From Levilactobacillus lanxiensis (lineage in GTDB: Bacteria > Bacillota > Bacilli > Lactobacillales > Lactobacillaceae), in contig NZ_BOLN01000005.1 of NCBI RefSeq assembly GCF_016861655.1, positions 1 through 64,000 of the forward strand: a DNA stretch of 64,000 bases, given 5' to 3'. Shown one piece after another: positions 7,632 through 17,568 of the stretch. Position numbers and translations under genes: made by a program. The notes beneath the pieces were generated by a model. That model was given only the letters and a program-made list of their open reading frames with translations. It made no database searches and was not told the origin of the DNA. Position 1 is the stretch's first letter. Every line of letters starts with the position of its first letter.

Positions 7632-8885
7632 TTACTTTGAAGTTTCAGTCGCTGATTTAGGAATCGCCCAGAAAATAACGAGCCCCAGGATAAACAGAAT
7701 CGACAACGAGGCCGCCCCAATGCGCGACTGTCCGGTCCACTGCGTCACGACCCCCACTAAGATGGGACCCAACACGGCGGAGAACTTGCCCAAAATGTTG
7801 TAGAAACCGAAGAATTCACTCGAACGCTCCTTGGGGACTAGTCGACCAAAGTACGACCGGGAAAGCGCCTGAATGCCCCCCTGACTGGTACCCACCAGCA
7901 CGGCCAGCAACCAGAAGCTGCCGACCGTCTTCAAGTTGAGGGCGGCCACACAGATCAACAGGTACATCACAATCGCAATCAGGATGCCCAAGCGCGTACT
8001 GGTCTTCTCCGCTAACCACCCATAGAGAATCGAGAACGGAAAGGCCACCAGCTGGACCACCAGAAGCACCACAATCAAGGTGGTACTGGTAATGCCGATG
8101 TCTAAGCCAATCGAGGTCGCCATGGTAAAGATGGTATCGACGCCATCGATGTAGCAGAAATAGGCCACCAGAAACCAGGCCAGGTATTTGTGCTGACGAA
8201 TGTGACTGAGCGTGCCCCACACCCGCTGCCAACTCTGCTTGAGTGGTGCCTGAGTCACGGCCAGGGCGTGGCGCTGGTGAACGTTGCGTTGAATCGGGAT
8301 AAAGAAGACGACCCACCAGACGGCGGCGAGGACAAAGCCCCACCGAGCCACAGCCGTACTCGAGAGCTGACCGAAGCCGTGGGTAAGCTGCAGGATCATA
8401 AATAAAATAAAGGCAATCACGCCACCCAGATAGCCAAAGCCATAACCGACACTGGAGATGCGGTCCATTTGCTGGTCGTCACTCACGTCCGTTAGGAAGC
8501 TATCGTAGAACAGGTTCCCACCGGAATAACCCAGGACGGACAGAATATAGACGACTAGGAGCCATTGCCACTGGGTTGCGGGCAAGAGGGCCAGCCCCAC
8601 CGTCATCAGCATCCCCAACGAGGCAAACCCCGTCAGTAGACGTTTCTTAAATCCTTGGTAATCCGCTAAGGCGCCCAGAAATGGGGCTAAAATAGCCACA
8701 AGTAACGTCCCCAAGCTATTGGCATAGCCCCAGTAGGCCGTGGCGTTGGCCGCCGTGACCCCACTGGCCTCCGCGATGCCCTTGAAGTAGATGGGCAAGA
8801 CGGCGGTCGTGACGATGATGCCGTAACCGGAGTTGGCCCAATCGTAGAAGACCCAGCTCCATTGTTCCTTATTTAGTCGGCGCAT
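7632..8885 (-). CDS. MFS transporter, UMF1/Atg22-like
   Basis: A 417-residue membrane protein with about 12 hydrophobic segments and the family-typical N-terminus WSWVFYDWANSGYG, which places it in the UMF1 branch of the major facilitator superfamily. Members are thought to export small metabolites across the cell membrane; the substrate here is unknown. The ATG has AAGGGGG upstream and lies inside the 3' end of the phosphodiesterase gene (17-bp overlap), so the two are translationally coupled in the marR operon. Confidence 0.85.
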   Translation of the reverse strand: MRRLNKEQWSWVFYDWANSGYGIIVTTAVLPIYFKGIAEASGVTAANATAYWGYANSLGTLLVAILAPFLGALADYQGFKKRLLTGFASLGMLMTVGLALLPATQWQWLLVVYILSVLGYSGGNLFYDSFLTDVSDDQQMDRISSVGYGFGYLGGVIAFILFMILQLTHGFGQLSSTAVARWGFVLAAVWWVVFFIPIQRNVHQRHALAVTQAPLKQSWQRVWGTLSHIRQHKYLAWFLVAYFCYIDGVDTIFTMATSIGLDIGITSTTLIVVLLVVQLVAFPFSILYGWLAEKTSTRLGILIAIVMYLLICVAALNLKTVGSFWLLAVLVGTSQGGIQALSRSYFGRLVPKERSSEFFGFYNILGKFSAVLGPILVGVVTQWTGQSRIGAASLSILFILGLVIFWAIPKSATETSK

Positions 8886-10182
8886 CGGGCACCCCCTTGA
8901 AGGCGGCCGTCAGTGCGTGCCCGGGTAAGGGTTCGGGGAACTGGAGCCCCAACAGTTTGGCAAACGTCGGGGCCTCATCGATCAACCGTGCTTGGGCGAT
9001 CGTCTGATTTTCCTTCACGGCCGGTCCGTTCAAGACCAGCGTGGTGAAGTAATCCGGCTTATCGGGATCGTACCCGTGCACGCCATGGTACCGGTCGGGT
9101 TGCCCCAGACTAGCCGGGTCCACGGCCTCGACCACGGCGGGCCGATTGGTCTCATCGGTAAAGTAATACCCGGCCTGTGCCTCGACCATGAAGCGACAAT
9201 GTGGGTCGGCCCCGCGTTCGGTAGCTTTTTGCCCATCGATCACGGCCGTGACCCCTGGGGTTGCTTCTAATAGATCTTGTAAGTTCTTCGTGTCCGCAAA
9301 ATTACGGGTATACACATAGGTACTCCCATCACAGGACTTCGCCAAAACGTGCCAATCATTCTTGACGGTCCCATTCGTGGTCGGCGTTAACCAACCCCGC
9401 TGGGCAAAGGCCTGATTCAGGTGGATCATGTGGTCGACGTTGATCTGGTAATGGTCCCCCAGAATGGCAAAGTTCGTTTCGGCAAAGGTCCCCGCCGCAA
9501 TCGTGGCATCAATCAGCTGACCGACCCGCTTATCCAGTCGTTTTAACGCCGCCATGGCCTCAGCCGAGCGCACGCCGTAGCGGTGCCGCATGCTGTCCAT
9601 GTCAACCAGGTGAATCAACGTTAGCCACGGTTGCTTGTGGGTCAACGTGTCGACCGCACAGGCCGTGATGAAGTCATCGAGCTCGGGCTGCTGAATGCCC
9701 CGGCGTAAATGCCCGTACTTCTGATTCATCCGCAACAAAAAGGCTGGACTACTGGCCTTGAGTGAGACCAGCACTTGATTGGTCCAGATACGGTTGGGAA
9801 AGATTTCCGCTAAATTATAGGTAATCTTACTGCCGGCCGTTACAGGCCACAGGAAGGCCGCCGTCTGCTTATGTTGCTGGCGAACCAGGTCGTACAACGT
9901 CGGCACCTTGACGTCACGCTGGTACCAGTACCAGTCCGGTGACTGCCGTTGCGGCTGTAATTTGGTATTATTGACGATGCCGTGGACCCGCGGGTACTGA
10001 CCCGTGATAATGGTCGTGTGCGAGGGATACGTCAGCGTGGGGTAAATGCCCCGTACCTGGCGGACCCGGGTCCCGGTGACGACCAGTCGGTGTAAATTGG
10101 GCAACTCATCTAAATGCTCATCCAAATCGCGACTGCCCAGCGCGTCCAAAGAAATAACCACTAATCTCTGTTGAATAATCAC
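8869..10182 (-). CDS. Nucleotide pyrophosphatase/phosphodiesterase (alkaline phosphatase superfamily)
   Basis: A 437-residue metalloenzyme of the NPP type. SLDALGSRD (residues 10-18) gives the first metal-binding Asp, PTLTYPSHTTIITG (about 48-61) holds the nucleophile Thr, and LGDHYQ (near residue 236) and HGVHGYD (near residue 368) give later metal ligands. Such enzymes split phosphodiester or pyrophosphate bonds. No signal peptide is visible, so it is probably cytosolic. The start is GTG with AAGGAG only a few bases upstream. It is the second gene of the marR operon, seven bases behind marR. Confidence 0.85.
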   Translation of the reverse strand: MIIQQRLVVISLDALGSRDLDEHLDELPNLHRLVVTGTRVRQVRGIYPTLTYPSHTTIITGQYPRVHGIVNNTKLQPQRQSPDWYWYQRDVKVPTLYDLVRQQHKQTAAFLWPVTAGSKITYNLAEIFPNRIWTNQVLVSLKASSPAFLLRMNQKYGHLRRGIQQPELDDFITACAVDTLTHKQPWLTLIHLVDMDSMRHRYGVRSAEAMAALKRLDKRVGQLIDATIAAGTFAETNFAILGDHYQINVDHMIHLNQAFAQRGWLTPTTNGTVKNDWHVLAKSCDGSTYVYTRNFADTKNLQDLLEATPGVTAVIDGQKATERGADPHCRFMVEAQAGYYFTDETNRPAVVEAVDPASLGQPDRYHGVHGYDPDKPDYFTTLVLNGPAVKENQTIAQARLIDEAPTFAKLLGLQFPEPLPGHALTAAFKGVPDAPTK

Positions 10183-10189
10183 TCACTCC

Positions 10190-10618
10190 TTAGTTCTCGA
10201 CCGTCCGGCGACGATCCATACTTTTATCTAACCGGTTCAATAAAATCTGTAATAAATTGCGTTCATCTGTGGACCAGTGTTCAAAGACTTGGTCGGATAG
10301 GGCCTCAAAGGCCGTGTTGATCTCTTCGGCGGTATCCTCGCCCTGTTGCGTTATTGTATATACCAACTGACGTTTATCCCGACCAATGGCCTTCTTGGTC
10401 ACCATTTCCTTAGCCACTAGCCCCTTGAGCTGGCGACTCAGAGTCGAGGTATCCAGCTTGGTTTGTTGCGCCAAGATTTCTTGGGTGTTCTCCCCGCCAC
10501 CAATGTGGTCGAGTAACTGCCATTCGGAAACGGTCAGGTGATGTTGCTTGGTCATCCGTTGGAGCAACGTTTGTTGAACTTTATTGATTGCCATCAACGC
10601 TGCTAGACTTGATTTCAT
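10190..10618 (-). CDS. MarR family transcriptional regulator
   Basis: The 142-residue protein has the MarR winged helix-turn-helix: LTVSEWQLLDHI, ILAQQTKLDTSTLSRQLKGLV, and a wing with IGRDKRQLVYTITQQG. The ATG at 10618 is chosen over a longer frame because AAGGAGTGAGGG precedes it. As first gene of an operon with a phosphodiesterase and an MFS transporter it probably autoregulates all three in response to a small molecule. Confidence 0.88.
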   Translation of the reverse strand: MKSSLAALMAINKVQQTLLQRMTKQHHLTVSEWQLLDHIGGGENTQEILAQQTKLDTSTLSRQLKGLVAKEMVTKKAIGRDKRQLVYTITQQGEDTAEEINTAFEALSDQVFEHWSTDERNLLQILLNRLDKSMDRRRTVEN

Positions 10619-10817
10619 AAGACCCTCACTCCTTTTGATTGTATTGTACAACGATTTGGTTGGTGACCACAAGGCCCAGTTGTGGGAAAATTTGCCCCCT
10701 CCCGAATAATTCCGAACAATCTTCTTTGCACTTCGGCGGCGAGGCCGTTATACTTTAACTTGTGCCGTTTTTTCGAATTCAAAAATAAATTTATTTAATA
10801 GAAAGGTGTGTGCCGCA

Positions 10818-12524
10818 ATGTCTTTTGATGGTTCATTCACCCACGCCATGGTCCACGAGCTGAGTCAGACGCTCACGACCGGTCGCGTTAGTAAAATCAA
10901 TCAGCCCTACGCCAACGAAATTGTCCTGACGATTCGGGCCAACAGCCACAACTATCCCATCCTTTTGTCGGCCAACCCGACCTACGCGCGGATCCAAGTG
11001 ACGCAGATTCCTTACGTCAATCCCCCCGTTCCGACCAACTTTACCATGATTCTGCGGAAGTACCTGCAAGGCGCTATCTTAAAGGACGTCAGCCAAGTCG
11101 CTAACGACCGGGTCGTCCACCTGCACTTCACCTCCCGTAACGAATTGGGTGACCAACAGGAACTGCTCTTAATCATTGAAATCATGGCCCGTCACAGTAA
11201 CGTCATCCTCGTCGACGGTGCCTCCATGAAAATCTTAGACGCCATCAAGCACGTCGGTTCCGATCAAAACCGTTACCGGCTCCTGCTTCCGGGTGCGCAA
11301 TACATCATGCCACCTAAGCAGGACCTAGATGATCCGTTTGCCGGCGTCCACGATGACCTGGACCAAACGATTCGGGATTACCCGAACCAGGAAGTCCTCG
11401 CCCAAACGCTCCAGCGCCAATATCAGGGACTGGGTAAGGATACGGCAGCGGCTCTGGCATCGACGCTTCACGAGACCGGCGATCACGCCGAACAGTTCCA
11501 ACAGTTCTTTGCTGGCTTCGATAACCCACAACCCACGCTAGAAATCTCACCGAAGAATAAGACCAGCTTCACGGCCTTTCCGTATCCCACGGCGGGGACC
11601 CAACAGACTTCAACCACGCTTAGCGAGTTGCTGGACACCTACTACCAGGACAAGGCCGAACGTGACCGGGTCCAACAACAAGGCAGTGTCCTGATTCGCG
11701 TCGTCCGTAACGAGTTGAAGAAGAACCGCACCAAGCTCAAGAAGCTTCAACGGACCCTGGCCGAGACTGAAAACGCCGACGAGTACCGGATCAAGGGAGA
11801 AATCCTCACGACCTACCTGAACCAGGTCACCCGCGGCGAAACCGAGGTCACCCTGCCAAACTTCTACGACGAAAACCGGGACTTAAAGATTCAACTGTCA
11901 AATCAGTTGTCCCCTAATCAAAACGCCCAGAAGTACTTCAAGCGGTACCAAAAGGCCAAGAATGCGGTCATCTACGTCAACGAACAGTTGAAGATCACGC
12001 AGGCCGACGTGGATTACTTTACCAATATCATGGCCCAAATCGAACTGGCCGCCCCCAAAGACCTGATCGATATCCGCCTGGAGCTCCAACAAGGGGGCTA
12101 CCTCAGGGACCATGATCACCAGAAGAAGAGCAAGAAGCAAAAACGGCAAAAGGTCAGCAAGCCAGACCGCTTCACGGCGAGCGACGGCACCAAGATCTCC
12201 GTCGGGAAGAACAACTTGCAAAACGACCAACTCAGTCTTCACACGGCCAAACGAACCGATATTTGGCTCCACGTGAAGGACATGCCGGGCTCTCACGTGA
12301 TCATTCACGCGGAAGACCCGAGTGACGAGACCATTATGGAGGCCGCTAACCTGGCTGCCTACTTCTCTAAGGGCCGCGAGTCCAGCAACGTGCCAGTAGA
12401 CTACCTGCCCGTTAAACGGCTCCACAAGCCAAATGGGGCCAAACCAGGGTATGTGATTTTCACGGGTCAGCGGACGGTCTACGTCACGCCCCAAAGCGAC
12501 CTCGTAGAAAAACTGGCTGACTAA
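10818..12524 (+). CDS. rqcH: Ribosome quality control protein RqcH (Rqc2/NEMF, FbpA family)
   Basis: The 568-residue protein has the NFACT order: NFACT-N (1-200), with the Asp97-Arg98 pair that RqcH needs, a helix-hairpin-helix region (about 200-270), a coiled coil (about 285-430, rich in KKNRTKLKKLQRTLAETE), then the NFACT-R/DUF814 domain (about 450-565, DIWLHVKDMPGSHVII). It binds obstructed 50S subunits and directs alanine tailing of stalled nascent chains. The ATG at 10818 has AAAGGTG at normal distance; the GTG at 10806 is too close to it. The stop codon lies within the outer arm of repeat copy A. Confidence 0.93.
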   Translation: MSFDGSFTHAMVHELSQTLTTGRVSKINQPYANEIVLTIRANSHNYPILLSANPTYARIQVTQIPYVNPPVPTNFTMILRKYLQGAILKDVSQVANDRVVHLHFTSRNELGDQQELLLIIEIMARHSNVILVDGASMKILDAIKHVGSDQNRYRLLLPGAQYIMPPKQDLDDPFAGVHDDLDQTIRDYPNQEVLAQTLQRQYQGLGKDTAAALASTLHETGDHAEQFQQFFAGFDNPQPTLEISPKNKTSFTAFPYPTAGTQQTSTTLSELLDTYYQDKAERDRVQQQGSVLIRVVRNELKKNRTKLKKLQRTLAETENADEYRIKGEILTTYLNQVTRGETEVTLPNFYDENRDLKIQLSNQLSPNQNAQKYFKRYQKAKNAVIYVNEQLKITQADVDYFTNIMAQIELAAPKDLIDIRLELQQGGYLRDHDHQKKSKKQKRQKVSKPDRFTASDGTKISVGKNNLQNDQLSLHTAKRTDIWLHVKDMPGSHVIIHAEDPSDETIMEAANLAAYFSKGRESSNVPVDYLPVKRLHKPNGAKPGYVIFTGQRTVYVTPQSDLVEKLAD

Positions 12525-12729
12525 ATCCACGGTCACAGCGCCTTACCGGGCGGCGAAAATAGGCTGGAACGCAAGGGGCAGGACGGCCGAAGCCAAAGAG
12601 CGGTCTTCGACCTCGCTTTGAGCCTCAAGAACCGAGTCTCAAAGTCGCCATTTTCTAATTGACAACCTCAATTAGAAAATCCCCTGGCTGAGACTATTTT
12701 CGCCGCCCTCACGGCTGACATGGATTTAG
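12521..12729 (-). repeat. Dispersed palindromic element, copy A
   Basis: Imperfect palindrome of about 209 bp. Outer arms CTAAATCCA (12521-12529, overlapping the rqcH stop) and its complement (12721-12729); next arms GGGCGGCGAAAATAG (12548-12562) and complement (12694-12708). Inside, read on minus, are a hairpin with arms GATTTTCTAATTG, the CTTTGAGAC/CTCAAAG hairpin and the GAAGACCGC...GGCTTC hairpin shared by the family. Confidence 0.8.
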
Positions 12730-12869
12730 CCCGTATTTTCTACGCATGCTCCGTGTAACTATCGCATCTCTTACGTGGAGCCGCTCAATTGTCAGTAACA
12801 ACTGACATGCAACCAAAAATTAACTGTCATTCAACAATTAATTGCTAATAACAACTAGTTCAAAACACC

Positions 12870-12908
12870 AAAAGGCGTCACACCAAAATTCCGGTGTGAC
12901 GCCTTTTT
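12870..12908. terminator. Bidirectional terminator between rqcH and carB-like gene
   Basis: AAAAGGCGTCACACC pairs with GGTGTGACGCCTTTTT around an eight-base loop. It lies between repeat copies A and B and serves both convergent operons. Confidence 0.88.
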
Positions 12909-12986
12909 GCTATATACATTATTTGGTCAATCAAAAATTCAACAAATTCCAAGACCTCGTCGACCAAATCCATTCACCGAGCCCAG

Positions 12987-13223
12987 TTGACCGGCGGGTT
13001 AAACCCGTGTCAGCCGCAGGGCTGGTGAAAATGGGCTCAGCCGTGGGAGTTACCTTAGCGGGTTTCCCGCTTAGGTAACTGCTATCTTTGAGACTCGGGT
13101 TGTGAGGCTCAAAGTAAGTCTGGAGACCGCCCTTCGGCTCCAGACGTGCGCCCACAGCGCCACGGCCCATTTTCACCAGCCCGGAGGCGCTGCCTAAAAC
13201 AAGTTTAACCAGCCAATGGTCAA
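12987..13223 (+). repeat. Dispersed palindromic element, copy B
   Basis: Outer arms TTGACC (12987-12992) with GGTCAA (13218-13223, over the carB-like stop codon) and GGTTAAAC (12997-13004) with GTTTAACC (13203-13210). Then GGGCTGGTGAAAATG pairs with its complement near 13181. Inside are a perfect hairpin with arms GTTACCTTAGCGGG and CCCGCTTAGGTAAC, then the two shared core hairpins. Short subclass. Confidence 0.85.
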
Positions 13224-15793
13224 ATGGTACGGTTGATGATTTGGTCGAGCTCGGAGGTGTCGCTGAGGTTCGTCAGCGTCAGCGCCTCGCTAGACCCAAA
13301 CGCAATCGTCGCCCCAACTTCCTGATCCGTGGTTCCCGGCCGGTTCAACACGTGTAACTGCCGGAACGGGAAGGCCGCGTTCATCAAGGCGACCCGGGTA
13401 CTGTTCAGATCAATGCTGATCTTAGCCAGCTCCCCTTCGTCCAGCGTGCCAATGTGTTGCCGCGTCAGCATGCGGACCCAGTTGACCCCGGTGACCTTAC
13501 TGAGAAAGGCCATTTCGGTCAGCCGCGTCGGCCGCACGCCAACCACGACGAGTTGTTGTGAGTCATCGCTCTTGGGGGCAAAGAGAACTTGAATCATCCC
13601 CGTGACCTGCCGTTCGCTCACGGCCTCCTTGGCCTGTTCGACCAGGTTGACACGCTTGGCCTTGGGTAGTTCTGCCGGCATCCGAAACGCCGTGACCTGC
13701 GCCAACGACTTGTTGATGCCGGGGGCAATCATGTCCATGACGCCGACCGCAATCTTCTGTTGCTTATGCACAAACAGACTGACGCCAATCGTCGCCATTT
13801 CGGGAGCGGGTTCGCCCGTTTCCTGATCAGGTGGGAGGACGTGCAGGTTCACCGGCAGCTTGCCCAACTCGCGGGTCAGGTAGTGCCGGTTCCCTGGGAC
13901 AATCACGATGTCCGGGTGCTCGACCTGAATCACGTTGAGCACATCCCCCAGTTGAATCGGGTCGACATATTGCTTCTCGGTAAATTCAGGTGCCACGCCC
14001 ACGGCATTCGGGTTGGTATTCATCAAAATGGTATGGTACCCGGCGCGCTTCAGTTGCTTGAGCATTTCCGTCGTGAAATATTCCGCGGCGGAGTTGGGCC
14101 CTAACTGATTGCCGCCCCGACCCAAGACCAGTGCCGTCCGGTCACCCAGGGGCTGACTTTCGTTTTCATACTCGAAGGTACTGTAGTAGCCACTGAGGTG
14201 CTCGGGAAATTCCCCGGCGGTCGGTTCGATCATCTTGTAGGTCGGCGTGATCTTGGCCTGCGCCGAGAGATGGCGAATCGTGGCCGTATCCGTTTGCCAG
14301 ATACGGGCGATCATCCCGTCCCCGAACCCGTAGTACCGAGCGCGTTGGAGGGTCGCCACGTCTAAGGGATTTTCTTGAATTTCTTTTTCAATCGTTAACA
14401 AATGGCGGAGTTTGACGAAATAGTAATTATCAATTTTCGTTAATTCGCTCAACTCTTCGGGTGCGTATCCCCGCCGCAAGGCTTCAATTAACACCAGAAT
14501 GCGATTTGCCAACGGATGGATCAGTTGCCGAATCATTTCCCCGTCGGTCAGATTGCTGACGGAGGGTAAGACATCTCGTGGCGAGAACTGCGAGCTCCGC
14601 ACGGCCTTTAACATGGCCTCTTCGACCGAGCGGCCCACGCCGACGGTCGAACCCACGGCCTTCATGACGGTGTTCAAATGCTGGTCGGCATCGGGCACCT
14701 CTTGAAAGGGCCAAATGGGGATCCGCACGCTCACGTGGTCGATGGTCGGCTCCATGATGGCGGTCTGCTTGACGTACTGGCTCGGGAGCTTGACGTCAAC
14801 GAGCTTTTGCCCCAGGAGTAAGGCCCCGTTGACTAACGCAATCGGATACCCACTCGTCCGGGCGGCTAGAGCCACGCCCCGCGAGAAGTACGGCGCAATC
14901 TTAGTCACGTAAAAGTGTTGGTTGGCCGGGTTCAGGGCAAAGTGGAGGTGTAAGACCCCGACAATGCCCAGCTCGGTCGCAATCCGAAACGTGGCGTCCC
15001 GCAAGTCTTGATACTCACGGTCGTTGAGCGTTTGGGGTGGCGTCACCAGAATGGAATCGCCGGAGTGAATTCCAATCGTATCGACGTTTTCCAATCCGGC
15101 AATCAGAACCTCGGTGTCGGCAACGTCTCTGACGGCCACCATTTCGATTTCCTTGTATCCAATCACACTGCGCTCTAAGGTACACTGGTCAAACCGAGAT
15201 TGTTGAAAGCCCTGCGTCAACGCGTTAAACATGTCGTCCACGTTGTCACAGACGGTCCGGTTGGTGTCCAGTCTGGGCGCTACCGGCTTCACAATCAGGG
15301 GGAACCCGATCTTTTCGACCAGGCCCCGCGCTTCGTCGAGGGTCCCCACGACTTGGGCCTCAATCACGGGCTCGTGAATTTCCTTGAGCGTGGCATTCAG
15401 GTCGGCGGGATTGTTGATCTGCTGTAACGTCGTGGTAGGCATCCCCAGCAGGCGCACATTAAAGTTGGCCAGGTCGCCATTTTCAACGAGTTCCTGAGCA
15501 ATTCGAATCCCCAGCAGGCCACCCAGTGTCGGTAAAATCGCATCGGGCCGGTCTTTTTCAATGATGTGGCGGACGTTAGCGGTCGTGACCGCCTGCACAT
15601 ACATGTTGGTCGGCTGAATCTCTTCCAGCGCGACGGAGAACGGGTTGTTGTCAATGATCAGGGTCCGCACCCCGTGCTTCTTAAAGCTGGTAATGATTTG
15701 GACCGTGGCACTATCGAGTTCCGTTTCGTGACCGATCTCGGTTGGCCCGCCGCCGATGATCAAAACTTTTTGAATGTTATCCAAGTTTGGCAA
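13220..15793 (-). CDS. carB: CarB-like protein, carbamoyl-phosphate synthase large-subunit homolog lacking catalytic motifs
   Basis: An 857-residue homolog of CarB, which normally has about 1060 residues. The N-terminal half aligns throughout (GGGPTEIGHETELD near residue 14, PDAILPTLGGLLG near 84, GIHSGDSI near 243), but the glycine-rich ATP loop (normally MGGSGGG) reads PVAPRLDTNRT and the metal-binding ExNPR reads KIAPY. In the second half GGGPNRIGQ reads GRGGNQLGP, ExNPR reads GVRPT, much of ATP-grasp and the whole C-terminal allosteric domain are missing. It cannot be expected to make carbamoyl phosphate. The start is TTG with GGGAGGG upstream, two bases behind the carA stop. The frame is long and unbroken, so it is not an ordinary pseudogene. 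Confidence 0.85.
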   Translation of the reverse strand: MPNLDNIQKVLIIGGGPTEIGHETELDSATVQIITSFKKHGVRTLIIDNNPFSVALEEIQPTNMYVQAVTTANVRHIIEKDRPDAILPTLGGLLGIRIAQELVENGDLANFNVRLLGMPTTTLQQINNPADLNATLKEIHEPVIEAQVVGTLDEARGLVEKIGFPLIVKPVAPRLDTNRTVCDNVDDMFNALTQGFQQSRFDQCTLERSVIGYKEIEMVAVRDVADTEVLIAGLENVDTIGIHSGDSILVTPPQTLNDREYQDLRDATFRIATELGIVGVLHLHFALNPANQHFYVTKIAPYFSRGVALAARTSGYPIALVNGALLLGQKLVDVKLPSQYVKQTAIMEPTIDHVSVRIPIWPFQEVPDADQHLNTVMKAVGSTVGVGRSVEEAMLKAVRSSQFSPRDVLPSVSNLTDGEMIRQLIHPLANRILVLIEALRRGYAPEELSELTKIDNYYFVKLRHLLTIEKEIQENPLDVATLQRARYYGFGDGMIARIWQTDTATIRHLSAQAKITPTYKMIEPTAGEFPEHLSGYYSTFEYENESQPLGDRTALVLGRGGNQLGPNSAAEYFTTEMLKQLKRAGYHTILMNTNPNAVGVAPEFTEKQYVDPIQLGDVLNVIQVEHPDIVIVPGNRHYLTRELGKLPVNLHVLPPDQETGEPAPEMATIGVSLFVHKQQKIAVGVMDMIAPGINKSLAQVTAFRMPAELPKAKRVNLVEQAKEAVSERQVTGMIQVLFAPKSDDSQQLVVVGVRPTRLTEMAFLSKVTGVNWVRMLTRQHIGTLDEGELAKISIDLNSTRVALMNAAFPFRQLHVLNRPGTTDQEVGATIAFGSSEALTLTNLSDTSELDQIINRTI

Positions 15794-15795
15794 GC

Positions 15796-16875
15796 TTATC
15801 CCTCCCGGCGTGCTGTCATGGCTTCCATAAATTCATCAAATAAATCGCGACTCTCGTGAGGACCCGGGGCGCCGTCCGCAAAGAATTGCACCGAAAAAGC
15901 CGGAAAGTCCCGGTGGCGTAACCCTTGGACGGTCCCGTTGATCAGGTCCACGTAGGTGGTGATCAGGCGGTCACGGTCGATTGATTTGGCAATCACCGCG
16001 TACCCCTGACCCTGTGTCGCATAAATAATATCGTTGGTAATGATTCGCCGAATGGGATGACTGCTGCCGTGATATTCAACCGGTAGCATGGTCAGCTCGG
16101 CCCCGTTGGCCAGGGCAAAAAGCTCATGTCCCAGGCCAATCGCAAAGAGTGGTATCTCTGCTTGGACCTCGCGAATCATGTCGAGGACCCCTTCACCGAG
16201 GTCGAGTGGTGACCCGGGCCCGGTGGAAAGTAAGACCCCATCCGGATCCAGGTTTAAGACGTCCTGAGCGCTAGCCGTCCACGGTAGGACCGTGACGTTG
16301 CAGCGCCGCTCGGACAACTGCCGCAGAATCCCGTGCTTCAGTCCGAAGTCGATGACGACCACGTTTTTCCCCGTATCCGGGTTCGGATAAGGTTTGGGCG
16401 TGGCCACCTGGTCGACTTGCCGGTTCGTCAGCACCGTGGCGTTCAGCTGATCAAAGGCATGGGCATCGGCCACATCCACGATACTGCCCTTCATCGGCCC
16501 GTCTTCTTGGCGGAGCTTCCGGATCAGGTGGCGGGTATCGATGCCACTGATGCCGGGAATGTTGTGCTGCTGGAGAAATTCGTCAAGGGACAGCCGGGAT
16601 AGGCGGTTAGTCGAGATGTTCGTGACGTCTCGAACCACCATCCCCTTGGCCGTGGGCAAAATCGACTCATAGCTATCGTGGTTGATGCCAACGTTACCAA
16701 TGGCTGGCTGGGCAAAGATAATAATTTGGTTGTGGTAGATTTGATCGGTAATCGTTTCTTGATAGCCTAATAGATTTAAATTGGAGATAACCTCTCCGCT
16801 CGTCGTGGCACCGGCACCGAAGCCTTCACCGGCGTAGGCCGAGCCGTCTTCTAAAATCAAATAGCGTTTTGCCAT
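15796..16875 (-). CDS. carA: CarA-like protein, carbamoyl-phosphate synthase small-subunit homolog without glutaminase triad
   Basis: The 359-residue protein is full length for CarA: an N-terminal CPSase domain (LEDGSAYAGEGFGA; GYQETITDQIYHNQI) and a class I amidotransferase domain. The nucleophile motif, normally GICLGHQ, reads AIGLGHE (codon GGC, Gly for Cys). The His and Glu of the triad, normally GHPEASPGPHD, read FFADGAPGPHE. So all glutaminase residues are replaced or altered (Glu to Asp). The ATG at 16875 follows AAGGGGG; a longer frame running back into pyrR is rejected. It lies between pyrR and the CarB-like gene, in one operon. Confidence 0.88.
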   Translation of the reverse strand: MAKRYLILEDGSAYAGEGFGAGATTSGEVISNLNLLGYQETITDQIYHNQIIIFAQPAIGNVGINHDSYESILPTAKGMVVRDVTNISTNRLSRLSLDEFLQQHNIPGISGIDTRHLIRKLRQEDGPMKGSIVDVADAHAFDQLNATVLTNRQVDQVATPKPYPNPDTGKNVVVIDFGLKHGILRQLSERRCNVTVLPWTASAQDVLNLDPDGVLLSTGPGSPLDLGEGVLDMIREVQAEIPLFAIGLGHELFALANGAELTMLPVEYHGSSHPIRRIITNDIIYATQGQGYAVIAKSIDRDRLITTYVDLINGTVQGLRHRDFPAFSVQFFADGAPGPHESRDLFDEFMEAMTARREG

Positions 16876-16897
16876 GTAAAATCGACCCCCTTGCCCC

Positions 16898-17461
<564 letters not shown>

Positions 17462-17481
17462 TTAGCGTAAGTGCAGGAAAC

Positions 17482-17520
17482 GGGCGCATTTCTTCGGCAA
17501 AATGGTGAAGAAACCCGCCC
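17482..17520 (-). promoter_or_regulatory. Stem-loop in the pyrR leader
   Basis: 17482-17495 pairs with 17507-17520 (12 of 14 bp) in the 136-bp gap between rluD and pyrR. It could be an attenuator or terminator of the rluD transcript, but only three T follow it on the minus strand, and I do not see a clear canonical PyrR-binding loop beside it. Confidence 0.4.
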
Positions 17521-17568
17521 GCCTGATTCGGCAAACCCGTTTATCTGATTAGTGCTAGCTTAAGAAAA

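Noticed and set aside
11898..12536. 212-codon open frame on minus inside rqcH
   Set aside because: It lies entirely opposite a well-supported gene, lacks a ribosome binding site and has the skewed composition of an antisense frame in GC-rich DNA. The same holds for long antisense frames in carB, pbp1A, dinG and the acyltransferase gene.
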